This document shows, in pieces, positions 10,902-23,000 of a stretch of DNA of 64,000 bases (the first letter of the stretch is position 1; the number at the start of each line of letters is the position of its first letter). Origin of the DNA: Erodium maritimum (taxonomy: Eukaryota; Streptophyta; Magnoliopsida; Geraniales; Geraniaceae); contig OY997588.1 in the NCBI GenBank assembly GCA_963921825.1, positions 136,307,203-136,371,202 on the forward strand, given 5' to 3'. A program made the position numbers and the translations under genes. The notes below the pieces were generated by a model that was not told where the DNA came from, made no database searches, and saw only the letters and a list, made by a program, of their open reading frames with translations.

Positions 10902-13811
10902 AAGTTTTCTTCTTCTTCCTCTTACCAATAATGACTCATCACATAGTATAATCGTGTCAAGGAAGGAATGCCTCCAATCAATATTGGTGTCCCACAAGTC
11001 GATCGCGTTTTGTAAAGGAAATGTTGTAGCATATGAATACCGACGCCATGACTAGACCTTTCAGGTTGTCCAGATTTGACCATGTCGTCCTCTCATCGGA
11101 TCTATTCATCACTATTTTTTTTTCATTACAATCTAGAATAATTGAGAACAAGACGTCATCCTTAACACCCCAATCATCGGAAATAATGACCTATATAAAG
11201 TTATTCTCTCTTTTATCTTACCTCCACCCCTGGAATAGGGTTGGTGTATGTCTATTTTTTCCTTTTTGATCTCTACTTTGTTTCTACAAAATCTGATAAG
11301 TTCTTCTATTTTCAATCATAGTTATCTTGTTTTATTCCTACGTATCCATCATTTTTTCATCGTCGTCGATATAGATTTGAAGCCGAGTTGGCTACTAGGA
11401 TTGAAGCTCCATAAGTCAACGACTATCGACATAGATCTGGAAGATGAAGAAGAAATACACGATCCCGTATTTCTTCACCATTACCTTTCATTGGGTCAAC
11501 TTGGTTGAGAGGAACAACATGTCGGTGACTACTTCATGGCTTAATGTGCACACAACAATGAAATTCAGATTCAAAAATCATAGAAGACAAAAATTATTGA
11601 ATAAGTCATCATGTTTTGTTTTTTAAAATATATATTACTATTTTAAATAAGGGTTGTGTACTTTTTTGAGGAATTTGTATTATGAAAACATGAAAGAAGT
11701 GTTAGACATAGTCTTGTATATGTCTGAAATGCTTACCCTATAACCTTAAGTGTCATGCTAATCTAAATGACAACTAAGGGAATTTATCCTTATTCTCATG
11801 GGGATGTGCATCTACCATTTTTTTTATCGACTCGGTAAACATGTTTTGCTTAAAAAACACGCTAGTCCCGCTATGAAGGCCCTTGAGGGGGGGGGGGGGG
11901 GGGGAGGATGATGTCAGGTAACCAATGAGGTATCCAAGAAAAGGAAGAGACTTGGTGTCGGGTTGTGACAGATCCATTGGGACGGACATGTCTCCTCAAC
12001 AATGTCTCGCTCTCTTGTCTAGTACTCATTGGAACTGGTGAGACTGCACAACAGACCTTACCTGGTTGTTTGGACCAACAAAGGCTTGTGTTATTGGTCA
12101 CAACAACAAAACATCTTGGTCGATTTTCCTCCGTCTATCACCGACACTCTGGATGAGATAACATCGCCGGTCACTCCTACAAGTGTAGTCAATGATCCCA
12201 ACCTCCATGATCCAAATCGAAGAGCTAAAAAGACCCAGCACGGAGATCCATAGCGATAAGATATGACTCTCTCTTCTCGTCGAAGCCGTTCCCATCCTCC
12301 ATATGATACTGGTGGTTCGTAGAGCGAAGGAAGAGGTATGGGACGAAGGCAAAGCCACCGCAGACAGCAGTGGGGTTGTAGGGTGCCTTTGATCCCTTAC
12401 CATGTCAGGTATAAGAGGGGATCTGGAGAGTTATCTTCGAGAGATAGGGGAGGACGTGGTTGTGGTGGATTGGAGATGGATGGACAAGACGAGACCTAGG
12501 ACTGAGAACACCAATAACGTGACATGGAATCCTAAGGGAAGGAGAAAGATTTGTCATCATCAAACAAGATTATGTGCTTGGTACATGAAATCTTTTTCAT
12601 TTATAAGTTCATAACAAAAAGAATGACTAGAAAATAATAATTAATTCACATGTAATTTAGTGTATATTATATTGTTTTAAGAAAGGGTATATTATTAAAA
12701 TTAATACTCTTTGTTTAGCAAAACAAATATTTTTCTAGTGCTTTTAATAAATAATAGATATAGCATGATGTTATGTTTATAGGGATATGATGATTCTCTC
12801 CCTCTCTTAGGGTTTCCTATCGTTCGTCAATATTCTTCTCATTGGGTCTCGACTCATTCATCCATTGTCAATCCACCACCACCACCCTTTCCTCTATTTA
12901 CTCTAGCCTTTATTCTCCGGATCCCCTCTTGGAACGGTCGAGGCAAGGGATCGAAGGTGCTCAACTACCTCACCACTTTTCACGGTGGCTTCTACGTGTC
13001 CCACAACTCATCCCTCCATTTACAGACCACTAGTTTCATTTGGAGGACAAGAGAGGGTCGGTTTCGATTACTATGGATCTCTATGTTCGGCCCTTTTATC
13101 CCCCATCTGAATCACAAAGATTGATATAAACAGTTACATTTACAAACGTAGGCGACGATGGAAGCCGACAGTGTCTCCTCTAGAGTGTCTGCATCGACCA
13201 GTTTAAAATCGACGACGATACTGCGTTACCAAGGTTTAAGAACATGAGCCTTTTTTGGCTCAAACAAACAAGCGTTACACACCTTGCCCGTCCCAATGGA
13301 GGTACCTCCTTATTTTTCTTAGAACCTCCTCTGTTACCTAGCATCATCTCCACCTCCTCACCAAGGGTCTCCATCGAGGGACCATCGTGTTTGTTAGGAA
13401 AAATAGGTCTACCCAAGTCGAGACAGGAAAAGTGCAAGAAGAGATAGATACGTGCCTCCATGGACATTAGGATTAACCTCCTAATTTGTCATCTAAATTA
13501 GTCGGACAACTTAATTATAAGATAAGTGTTTCAGGCCTGTTCAAAACAAGAAGAAATTTCTAGGGAAGGAGTTTGGGACGTAGTAATTAGAGACCTTGGC
13601 AACTAGGTAGTTATGGTCTCAGTTGATGATGGGGATGAGAAGAGTATGTTGGGTTGATTGTCCTCGTGGTTGGTCTTAGGGAGTGACAAAGAGGACACGT
13701 TGAAAAAGGAATATGTCTATAGATGGCGTCGAGGTCAGGGAATACCGGTACAATGCTGGAGAAAAAGAAATATTCTATAGGTCGTCCAAAATATCGGTTC
13801 TCTAGTAATGG
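10902..13811. other. Intergenic or decayed repeat DNA with a poly-G tract
   Basis: No gene or element could be recognised. All open frames are short and lack family motifs. A run of 18 G lies at 11887-11904. The part just after 10902 should be the other half of the sequence that Copia-1 interrupts at 6173. Pyrimidine-rich and AT-rich stretches alternate, for example 12600-12790, which is strongly AT-rich. Confidence 0.5.
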
Positions 13812-13951
13812 TGTTAGAATATGTTGTATAGGCCCAGCCCATGTGGCTCGTTAGGGTTAACATCGGGTTTAGGAAACCCTACCACTATATATACACATGT
13901 ACATTGTATGTATTATTCATCAATTTCAATACAATTACACAATTGTTATCA
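13812..13951 (+). repeat. Copia-2 5' LTR
   Basis: 140 bp with a TATA-like stretch (CTATATATACA near 13884) upstream of the presumed start. It differs from the 3' LTR at two sites. Confidence 0.93.
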
Positions 13952-13963
13952 TGGTATCAGAGC
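13952..13963 (+). other. Copia-2 primer binding site
   Basis: TGGTATCAGAGC directly after the 5' LTR, complementary to the 3' end of initiator methionine tRNA. Confidence 0.95.
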
Positions 13964-14695
13964 CTCTATCACTCTAACTCTCGCTTCCGCTTCTGTCGCC
14001 GCCGCCGCCGCCGTTCACCTTCGTTGAACGAGTTACTCTGCCGAGCTCCCTGCGCCTCCAGCCAGTTCTCTGCATCTCCAGCCGTCCAGGACGTCCGTCA
14101 CACTCCGGCGATCAAATCACGCCGGCGAAGCACGTCCGAACCAGCACGTCCGATCAAACCACGCCGGCGAAGCACTCCGTCTCCAACACGTCGAGATCTC
14201 GCCTCCGCTGCTGCTCCCACGTCGCTGCTACTCCCACGTCGACCCACGACGAGAAATCACCGCAGACGCCGGAATCGCGCGCCGCCGGGAAAACGCACGA
14301 ACCAGCTCGACGAAGAAGACGCGTGCACAACACGCGCCTGTTCTTCCGATCGCGTCCACGCGCCCACGCGCTCCACGCGCCCACGCGCATCACGCGCCTC
14401 CACTGCTGACCGCGTGACTCACACGCGCCTTTGACTTCTACTGTTCAAAAAAAAACTAATCCTTTATTTCAGTGTTTCTTTTCAGGTAATCCTAATGGAA
14501 AATTTTATAAAGCTCCACTGTACGTTCTGCAACAGATCTGGACATGTCTTAACAGAATGCAGAACTCATGCTCGTCACCTTCTTGCCTCAGACCACCCTC
14601 GATGGGGTAACTCCAGGCCCTCTCAACACTTTAGGGGGGGCGTGGCTCCCGTGGGGATCATCGGCCTGCTGTGTCTGCCAAATCTCCTGACATGA
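13964..14695 (+). pseudogene. Copia-2 leader and gag remnant (zinc knuckle only)
   Basis: The first 450 bases are GC-rich and encode only Arg/Pro/Thr-rich low complexity in any frame. No UBN2 capsid domain can be seen. A short frame at 14495-14695 holds a CCHC knuckle, CTFCNRSGHVLTEC, the nucleocapsid signature. It is out of frame with pol; a run of seven G at 14634-14640 is the likely slip site. Just before the knuckle frame is a polypyrimidine stretch ending TTTCTTTTCAG (about 14475-14485), which looks like a splice acceptor. Gag of this lineage normally exceeds 200 residues, so most of it is missing here. Confidence 0.8.
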
Positions 14696-17595
14696 CCGCT
14701 CTCTTGGGTGACATACGAGCGCTCCTATCAGCTCACACTGCCTCGTCAGGTAGCTCATCCACAGTTGCTGCTACACCTGTTGTGTCGTCCAAATCTCCTG
14801 ACATGACTGCTCTCTTGCGTGACATACGAGCGTTCCTATCAGCTCACACTGCCTCGTCAGGTAGCTCATCCACTACTACGCCAGGTAGCACATCCACGTG
14901 GTATCTTGATTCTGCTTGTTTCAATCATATGAGCCCTCAGTCAGATCTGCTCACACATGTAACCCTGGTCACCAAGTCTCCGTCTATTCGTACTACTGAT
15001 AATTCCACTTTGCTTGCCACACATTGTGGTACCGCAACCACAGACCAGCTGTCACTGCCGAACACCTTGCTTGTCCCAGATTTGTCACTGAACCTTGTAT
15101 CGGTTGGTCAATTGTGTGATTTGGGTTTTGACGTTAACTTTTCTGGTCGTACTTCTTCTGTTCTTGTGCAGGATCCACTAACGGGACAAATCCATGGGAC
15201 AGGACGTAAATTTGGTCGCCTGTTCGAACTCACCTCACTGGTGGTTCCCTCACCATCATCATCATCCTCGTCTACTTGTGGCGCTTTCGTCTCCGCCGAT
15301 CTCTGGCACTCTCGCCTAGGTCATCACTCTTCCTCTCGTTTGCGTAGTCTTATTTCTAGTGGGTTGTTGGGGTCAGTTTCGAATAACTTTGGTGATTGTG
15401 TGTCTTGTCAGCTTGCTAAACATCATAAACTGCCGTTTTCCCTTAATAATACTACTTCCTCTGCACCTTTTGATCTTGTTCATTCTGACTTGTGGGGAGC
15501 GGCACCTGTTCCGACCATGGGGGGGTCTCGTTGGTTTGTCATATTTGTTGATGATCATACTCGTTTTACTTGGATTTATCTCATGCATAATAAATCTGAC
15601 TTCAACAAAATTTATTCTGAGTTTTATGCCATGGTTCGCACACAATTCTCTAAAGTTATCAAAACACTGCGTATGGATAACGACATGGAACTTAAAGAGT
15701 CATCCTTCCTTCCACAACTTGCTTCCACCGGTACTATCGTTCAGCGCTCCTGTCCTGGTACATCGCAACAAAATGGTCGAGCAGAACGCAAACATCGCCA
15801 TATTCTTAATACGGTCTATGCTCTTACCATTGCAGCTGCATGTCCTGAACGTTTTTGGGGGGAGGCTGCCCTCACAGCCGTCTACACCATCAACAGGGTT
15901 CCATCCCCAGTCATAGGTAACAAAACTCCTTACGAGTGTTTGTATGGTCGTCCTCCAGTTTATGATCTTCTTCGTGTCTTTGGGTGTGTCTGTTTTGTTC
16001 ATCTACAACCTCATGAACGTACTAAACTTGAACCTCGTTCTCGTCTTTGTTGCTTTATTGGGTATGGGATCGAACACAAAGGGTACAGATGTTGGGACCC
16101 GGTTTCCAAACGTCTCCGCATATCTCGCCATGTCACATTCTGGGAACATAAGATGTTTTCTTCCATGTCTTCTTTTCATATTCCCGAGTCTACCCCTTTC
16201 TTTTCTAATCCTGATATTGATCTGTTTTCTGATGATGATGAGTGCTCTCCCATTGAGCTGGCTCCTGCAGGTGCTCTGACATCTCTACCTCCTACCATGG
16301 ACCACGTTCCGCAAGAGGATCCCGTGCTAGAAGATCCTGTGCTACCGACTCGACCACAGCGCCATCGGCAACTCCCATCTCACCTCCAGGACTTTGAGGT
16401 AACCCTCCCATCTCGTGTCGCTTCCATAGTGTCCTCTGTATATGATCCTGACACCTATCAGGAGGCTTGCACTAACCCCCTGTGGCAGCAAGCAATGACT
16501 GAGGAACTACAGGCCATGGTAAAGACTCATGCATGGGATCTGGTCCCCTTGCCTCGGGACAAACATGTGGTCGGTTCTAGATGGGTATACAAGGTGAAGA
16601 CCAAGGTAGATGGTTCTATCGAGCGCTACAAGGCACGTATTGTGGCTCGTGGATTTACCCAGGAACATGGGGTTGATTATGAGGAGACATTTGCTCCTGT
16701 TGCGAGACTCACTTCTGTTCGCACCATTCTTGCTGTTGCTGCTGGACGACAGTGGGACGTTTTTCAAATGGGCGTGAAGAATGCTTTTCTAAATGGAGAT
16801 CTTACAGAGGAGGTTTATATGAAGCCCCCGCCAGGCTATGATCACCCCCCACACATGGTTTGTCGTTTGCGCAAATCCATTTATGGCCTCAAGCAGGCTC
16901 CGCGAGCATGGTACTCCAAGTTCAGTGGTGTGATGGCAGTCTTTGGTTTCGTCTCCAGTCCGCACGACAGCTCACTGTTTGTTCGTCAGACCTCTCGGGG
17001 ACATACTCTTTTACTTCTATATGTGGATGATATGATCATTATTGGTGATGATGCTATCGGGATAGTGGATCTCAAGCATCAACTAAGCGAACAATTCGAG
17101 ATGAAGGATTTGGGTCATCTCTCTTACTTTCTTGGTTTGGAGATTTCCTCTCTGTCCTCTGGTTATCATTTGTCACGGGCCAAGTATGCAGCCGAGCTCA
17201 TCTCCAAGGGGGGAATAACCGATAGCAAGATTGCTTCCACTCCCATTGAAGCGAATGTCAAGTACCTTCCATCAGATGGTAAAGTCCTCGAGAATCCCAC
17301 TTTATATCGCCGATTAGTTGGAGGGTTGGTATACCTCACTGTTACCAGACCTGACATTGCATATGTTGTCCACATCGTCAGTCAGTTCATGTGCGCACCT
17401 CGCACTACTCACTATGAGGTCGTTCTCCGGATCTTGCGCTATGTTCGAGGCACCTTATCACAAGGACTACATTTCTCTTATGGCTCACCTTTAGTCCTAC
17501 AGGCCTACTCAGATGCAGATTGGGCAGGCGATCCCACAGACCGACGATCTACCACAGGTTACTGTTTCTTCCTTGGTAACTCTCTGATTTCTTAG
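14671..17595 (+). pseudogene. Copia-2 pol: protease, integrase, RT, first part of RNase H
   Basis: A 974-codon frame. Order: a duplicated N-terminal 37-residue block; protease region with D-S-A at residues 80-82 instead of the usual D-S-G; the integrase zinc-binding block (HSRLGHHS, then CVSCQLAKH); the integrase core with HSDLWG, RMDNDME and NGRAERKHR; its C-terminal FIGYGIEHKGYRCWD; then RT. RT motif A reads QMGVKNAFL, with Gly at residue 701 where family members have the metal-binding Asp. YVDD is intact at about 784-787. The frame ends at TAG 17593-17595 inside RNase H, where relatives have Trp (TGG), a single-base nonsense change. These enzymes would copy and insert the element; this copy should be catalytically dead. 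Confidence 0.93.
14679..14877 (+). repeat. 111-bp partial tandem duplication in Copia-2
   Basis: The block encoding KSPDMTALL-DIRA-LSAHTASSGSSST occurs twice, 111 bp apart and in frame. The copies differ at a few positions. It lies between the zinc knuckle and protease. Confidence 0.9.
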
Positions 17596-17973
17596 AGAAG
17601 TAAGAAACAGACAACCATTGCCCGCTCCAGCACGGAAGCTGAGTATCGAGCCCTTGCTGATACTACTTCCGAACTCATATGGCTTCATTGGTTACTAAAT
17701 GACATGGGTGTTGTTCACAAGTCCGCCACTACCATTCATTGTGACAATCAGAGTGCTATTCAGATTGCTCATAATGATGTCTTCCATGAACGCACCAAGC
17801 ATATTGAGATTGATTGTCACCTTGTCCGACAACATCTCAATCAGGGCACCCTCGCTCTCCGATCTGTCTCCTCTGGCGATCAAATTGCAGATATCTTCAC
17901 CAAGGCTTTAATCCCAGGGAAGTTCAAACCTTTAGTTGACAAACTCAATTTGGGTTCATTACCACCATCTTGA
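17596..17973 (+). pseudogene. Copia-2 RNase H tail after the nonsense codon
   Basis: It continues in the same frame as pol: SSTEAEYRALAD, then CDNQSAIQIAHN, HERTKHIEIDCH, and ADIFTKAL near the end, stopping at TGA 17971-17973. This is the canonical end of Copia RNase H. Only the upstream TAG separates it from the main frame. Confidence 0.93.
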
Positions 17974-17975
17974 GT

Positions 17976-17986
17976 TTGAGGGGGGG
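17976..17986 (+). other. Copia-2 polypurine tract
   Basis: TTGAGGGGGGG immediately before the 3' LTR. Confidence 0.85.
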
Positions 17987-18126
17987 TGTTAGAATATATT
18001 GTATAGGCCCAGCCCATGTGGCTCGTTAGGGTTAGCATCGGGTTTAGGAAACCCTACCACTATATATACACATGTACATTGTATGTATTATTCATCAATT
18101 TCAATACAATTACACAATTGTTATCA
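17987..18126 (+). repeat. Copia-2 3' LTR
   Basis: 140 bp, partner of 13812-13951, followed by TSD AATGG at 18127-18131. Confidence 0.93.
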
Positions 18127-18131
18127 AATGG

Positions 18132-18866
18132 TTTACCCGATTTCATGTTTGGGTTTGGTACTACACGAAGTACTTTGTTTGGTAAAGGTGGGAGTGGACA
18201 TTAGCAATGTTCGGTACCTTAGTATGGAGGTTGAGGAAGAACGATATACAGTGGAGGTAAAAAATGGTGGGGAACAATGTAATACATGCAATGAGTTTTA
18301 TGGATAGGGGTGTGGAAAGCTCTTCTAAGACCGACTCTTTGTTTCTAGGAGAAGAAACGAAGGGACAAAGTTTGCGGACAACCTTGGTGGAGAGCTCGAG
18401 CGCACGGACGATTTTAGTGAATGAAGAAGTATGTCAGCCACTTGGATTAAGAGCCCCAGAGTACTCACCTAAGTAGAGTAGGGATAGTTTTGAAGTTGAG
18501 GACTCAGAGAAAACATATTCTGAATCGTTTCGAGCTTCTGGTTCGTTTATATGTAAGGGAACGAAGAAAGGAAATAGAAAGCGGATGGAAAAGGGTAAAT
18601 AATTGAGTGACTCATCCATAAGTGACAAAAGACTCGTTGAAGACTTGTTTGGACCCGAGCCGAGACCTAATAAACTGATACAAACCCTTGAAGCGAAGGC
18701 TCACTATAGTGCAATGGGTTTTAGAACAAATTTGAGAGATAACGAATTCAGAAAACACCTATACATGCTAGACAAAGAACTAAATCTTGGGAGCAGCGAA
18801 GAAGAAGATACTAACATAGAGGAGGAGGGTTCTAGTCAGGAGGGAAGGTCAAAATCTTCATAATTC
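18132..18866. other. Flank of Copia-2, no recognisable gene
   Basis: Continues the DNA interrupted at 13811. Small plus-strand frames at 18264-18476 and 18603-18863 (the latter acidic near its end) match nothing I recognise. Probably an old coding or retroposon relic. Confidence 0.4.
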
Positions 18867-19468
18867 TCTGCCCGGACTTGGGTGTGTTGATTCTGGTGGC
18901 CCCTTACTTGGGAGTCTCTTGGTGTTGGCCAGAGGTGAGTTGCCGGATTTGCACATCTTCATTCACGCCAAAGGGTTTTTCTCTGCTCGGTCTTGGGTGT
19001 GCGGATTCTGGTCTACCCTTAGGTGGGAGTCTCTTGGTGTTGGCCAGAGGCGAGTTGGCAGAGTTACTCACCGAGGATCGAGTAAGGGATATGGGTCGGT
19101 GCATGTGGTGTTGGCCAATCGATCTCGTACCCTGGATTTTGATGGAGGCTGGAGCGTGTAAATGAGGTGGTTTTTGTGCGTTGCTTATGGTGGAGCGTAG
19201 ATGTCGGCGTATGGTAGGTTCCCGACTTGTGGCGGGTCCCATCTGATAGTAATTGGTATGTAACTTAATCAAAGTTTGTTATCTCTTAGGTCAGGGTATT
19301 TTCTTCCTACTCTAGACTTCTAGTATGATAAGTTTTGTCTTTTGTATGGTTCTTCTATCTTGGATTTAGTTTTTCGTTGTACTTTACACATATTGTTTTG
19401 ATAGGTTTCTCCTTCCTTTATTTATTTTAGACAACAGAGAGTTTATAAAATTTTGCCCATAAAAAAAA
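18867..19468 (+). mobile_element. Retroposon 3' end with duplicated block and A tail
   Basis: A block starting CTGCCCGGACTTGGG at 18867 recurs, diverged, at about 18984 (period about 117 bp). The decamer GGTGTTGGCC appears three times (18921, 19035, 19107). The same decamer recurs on the opposite strand in the retroposons at 25.7, 30.3, 30.6, 31.1 and 63.8 kb. A long T-rich segment follows, ending in AAAATTTTGCCC and an A run at about 19460-19467, like the 3' ends of plant LINEs. Inference: truncated plus-strand member of that retroposon family. Confidence 0.5.
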
Positions 19469-20011
19469 CTGTCTCATCCTTAAATTCTGTTCTGTAGTAT
19501 GTAATGATTTTTTTTATCTAATAAAACTATACGTTTAAGCTCAAAAATTCAAATATATATATAAAATTCAAAAATATATAAGAAAAGGAAGAAGAAGTAA
19601 ACTAGATCCACTTCTATTTGTGAGACAATGTCTTCGTCTTCTCCCGAACAAAAAAGGAAAGAAAGATGAATTCGACAACAACCCACCCAGAAAGCTATAT
19701 CCCCAGCTGAAAATCCATAAACCCCAGATTTGCAATTCACTCCAGACACAAATTCTCACGAAACAGAAACACTGAGATAACACTTTCCTACTTTTTTTTT
19801 TTATAAAAACAATTCCTCATATTTATTTCTCATTTCCTGATTCAATGCAATAGCAGCACCTACCCCTTCTTCATAGCCCTTTAGCTGTTCCGTCATCGTC
19901 TCTGGATTCAAAGTCTGATCCATATAATTCTCAGGAGGAGAAGAAAAAAGATAGCATTTTTGTCTTTTACAGAGTCACCCCTTTCTCTTGGTGTTATTGT
20001 TTCGCCTGATT
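19469..20011 (+). promoter_or_regulatory. Upstream and 5' UTR region of the S-acyltransferase gene
   Basis: No competing gene. The region is A/T-rich with an A-rich stretch near 19555-19600 and a T run at 19791-19802. The start site was not determined and no TATA box was chosen. Confidence 0.4.
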
Positions 20012-23000
20012 ATGCATAGATCTGGAGCCGTCATGGCATGGAACGTCTTCAAGTTCTGCACAGCCCTTCGGGGTCTGGGCTCGATCATGATCCTGCTCGT
20101 CTTGGGCATCGTGGGTGTCACGTATTACGCCGTCGTTTTGAGCAATTACGGCCCGGCACTCTTTGACGGTGGTCTTCATACTCTCACGGCCATAGCTGTG
20201 CTGCTTTTGTTCCATTGCCTGGTACGCATCCAAATTTATGCGTTTTACTACAACAACAAAAATTAGCTTGTTTTGTTGTGGGGTTGCAGGGTTCTTCATA
20301 GACTTTTCCTGTTTTTGAATTTTGTGTCTTAAAGGTTGAAACTTGTTAATTGTATGTGGGTTCATTCAGCTATGCAATATCACCTGGTCGTTCATTTGTT
20401 CGGAATTTTGTTGGGATCTTTTCTTATTGAGCTGAGTGGTCTACTGGGGGTCGGATATTTTTTTTAATTCTTTTAATTATTAATCCATGAACTATGAAAG
20501 TTAGGTGATCAATTGGGTCTACGAATTTGTTAGTTATAACTACAGGTGATTTATTTGGACATGACTTTGAATACGGAGATATTCAGTAAGCTCATTGGTA
20601 TTATATTTCTGTCATATAAACATTGACTCAGAAATTTGGTATCACTACGGAGCAACTTCTTGTAAGAGGAACTGTGGAGTTTGTTGTACCAGTTGTTAGT
20701 GTGGTAGATGATATGTTCTCTCTGGATGTGTTTAGGGAGGTATGCATTGGGGAAAGTGGTTTACTCTAGAAATGGGAAGAGTAGGATGATAGGTTACTTG
20801 CCAAGAGCATCCTGTGATTCATGGAAGGGTATTGAAATGGTTTTCGATGTGCTAGCAGGGACAGATTTCGGTATGAGGATGAAGTTTGTTTTTCCTGACT
20901 TGTTTAGGATTGCTGAGGGCGAGAGTGCGTTGTGGTTGATTTTTGTGGTTGTCATTTGATTTTTCAGCTTGTAAGAGCAATACACAGTTCAAAATATAGA
21001 TTGGTAAATTTTGCTATAGCCGTCAAGTTGGCTCAGGTAGGCGGGGTTGTCCTTGTACAAGAAATAAACTTAAATTAAAAAAAATGTTACTACTTGTTTT
21101 GCTGTCACTTTTGTCTCCCTATCCCGTGCTTCTAATTTATGGTCTTGATGATATTCGTAATTTTGAACCATGTCTTTTTCTAAAGTGGCTTCCTCTTCTT
21201 GGATAGGATACATTCCTGAAAGTTTTATTGGAAGGCAGATCCTTGGTAATAGGTTTTCTGTTAGGCACGAGTCGATCAATTTCTTTTCCATAGTTCCTTA
21301 GGGAATGATAGCTATTGATATACATCTATATTGTTATCCAAGTATTAATTTTAGTTTATTCTTGTGTTGAATGAGTGATCACGTCATACTTCTCTCTCTT
21401 TTCTAAATGGTTTTGGCTTTTGTATGTTACTTTTTTCCAATTTTTTTACATGTATTTATTTTTATATTTAATATCTAATGCATCTCACCTACTTATTTCG
21501 GAAAAAGTATACACATAAGAAAATGATGCTATAAGTATAAACATTTTCTTATATATGCAGTTGGCAATGCTATTGTGGAGTTACTTTTCTGTTGTGTTCA
21601 CTGATCCGGGTAGTGTGCCCCCGAATTGGAGGCTTGCTACAGACGAGGAGAGAGGGGAGGCCGATCCTTTGAATGGGTCAGAATTCAATGGTTTGCAGTC
21701 TGAGCTATCATCAAATCAGAGAATCAGATATTGTCGGAAGTGTAACCAGCTGAAGCCACCTCGCTGTCACCATTGCTCTGTCTGTGAGTTATCATTAACC
21801 GTCTTAGAGTTTCTTTACATTCTTATACAGTTTTGACCACCATAGAAAGGGTTAATTGCCAAAACCTACACTAAAGTATTGTCACGGCCAGAAAAAGACC
21901 TTATCTTTTGTCAACGCTTTTAAGGTGCACAAAGTATTGTGATATTGTCCACCATCGTTTTGTGCGAAATAGCGGATTACAGCTTTGGCTTATCATTTCT
22001 GACAGCTCTTGTCATTTTGTAGTAGATTTTTGGGCAATTCATAATGCATTCAATAGTTTTGTGGGCAGTTCATAATGCGTCCAATAGTTTGTGGGCAATT
22101 CATAATGCATTCAATAGTTTGTGGGCAGTTACATTTTTCTAACAGACGACAGTGGACAATACTTTGTGCACCTTAAAAGCGTGGACAAAAGATAAGGTCT
22201 TTTTTTACCGTGGACAATACTTTAGGGTAGGTTTTGGCAATTAACCCCCAGAGAAATTAATTGTCCTAATTCTGTCCTAGGTGGGAAGTGCGTACTGAAG
22301 ATGGACCATCATTGTGTGTGGGTTGTTAATTGTGTTGGGGCGTTAAATTACAAGTATTTCCTTCTTTTCCTGGTACATATGCTCAACTACCTCTCTCTCG
22401 TTAATATAAATAAATTTAAGTTTGTGTTGAAACTGTAATTATTGTAGAGGTGAGTAGGTTATATTTAGACAAGCAGATGTAGTTCTGGCTCATCATTCTG
22501 CTCAGTAAAGCAAGTATCTTCTCTTTTTTGTCAAGTTTCATGGAAATTATTTCTTCTGAATGATCATTCTGTATATGATTCTCATGTGACTAAATATTAA
22601 TTATTTGTATTACCATCACATCCATCTTCTTATACTTGTATATTTTCAAGCATTGTACCAAGTGGTGCTACTTTATTTTCAGGGTGAAGGTTGATCACCA
22701 ATAAAGTATGGATATTGATTTTTATAGTTTTGGTGAATCTGATGCAGTTCTACACATTTCTGGAGACAAGTGTAGTAACTTTATCGTTACTGCCACATTT
22801 TATAGCATTCTTTAGTGATGAAGAGATACCTGGGACTCCAAGCACCCTTGCAACCACTTTCCTGGCCTTTGGTAAGGTTGACAAAGTCTGTTTCTAGCAT
22901 ACATTATTTACTGTATCTATATTTTTCTGTTGGCTTACAAAAATAATTGGCAGTGTTGAATCTTGCGTTTGCACTAAGTGTTATGGGGTTCTTGATGTTG

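Larger units (their letters stand above)
13812..18126 (+). mobile_element. Copia-2: complete Ty1/Copia element (Ale/Retrofit-like), defective
   Basis: 140-bp LTRs at 13812-13951 and 17987-18126 start TGTTAGAATAT, end GTTATCA and differ at two positions by eye. The TSD AATGG lies at 13807-13811 and 18127-18131. The primer site TGGTATCAGAGC follows the 5' LTR directly and a G-rich tract precedes the 3' LTR. Short LTRs with an abutting primer site fit the Ale/Retrofit lineage (inference). Gag is nearly absent, pol is almost one frame with a single nonsense codon, and RT lacks a catalytic Asp. The element is therefore complete in structure but unable to move by itself. Confidence 0.95.

Noticed and set aside
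13841..14434. 197-residue Arg/Pro-rich ORF
   Set aside because: Begins inside the Copia-2 LTR and runs through its untranslated leader.
20708..20959. 83-residue ORF in intron 1 of the S-acyltransferase gene as an alternative exon
   Set aside because: Homologs join exon 1 directly to LAMLLWSYF at 21561; no similarity supports this ORF.
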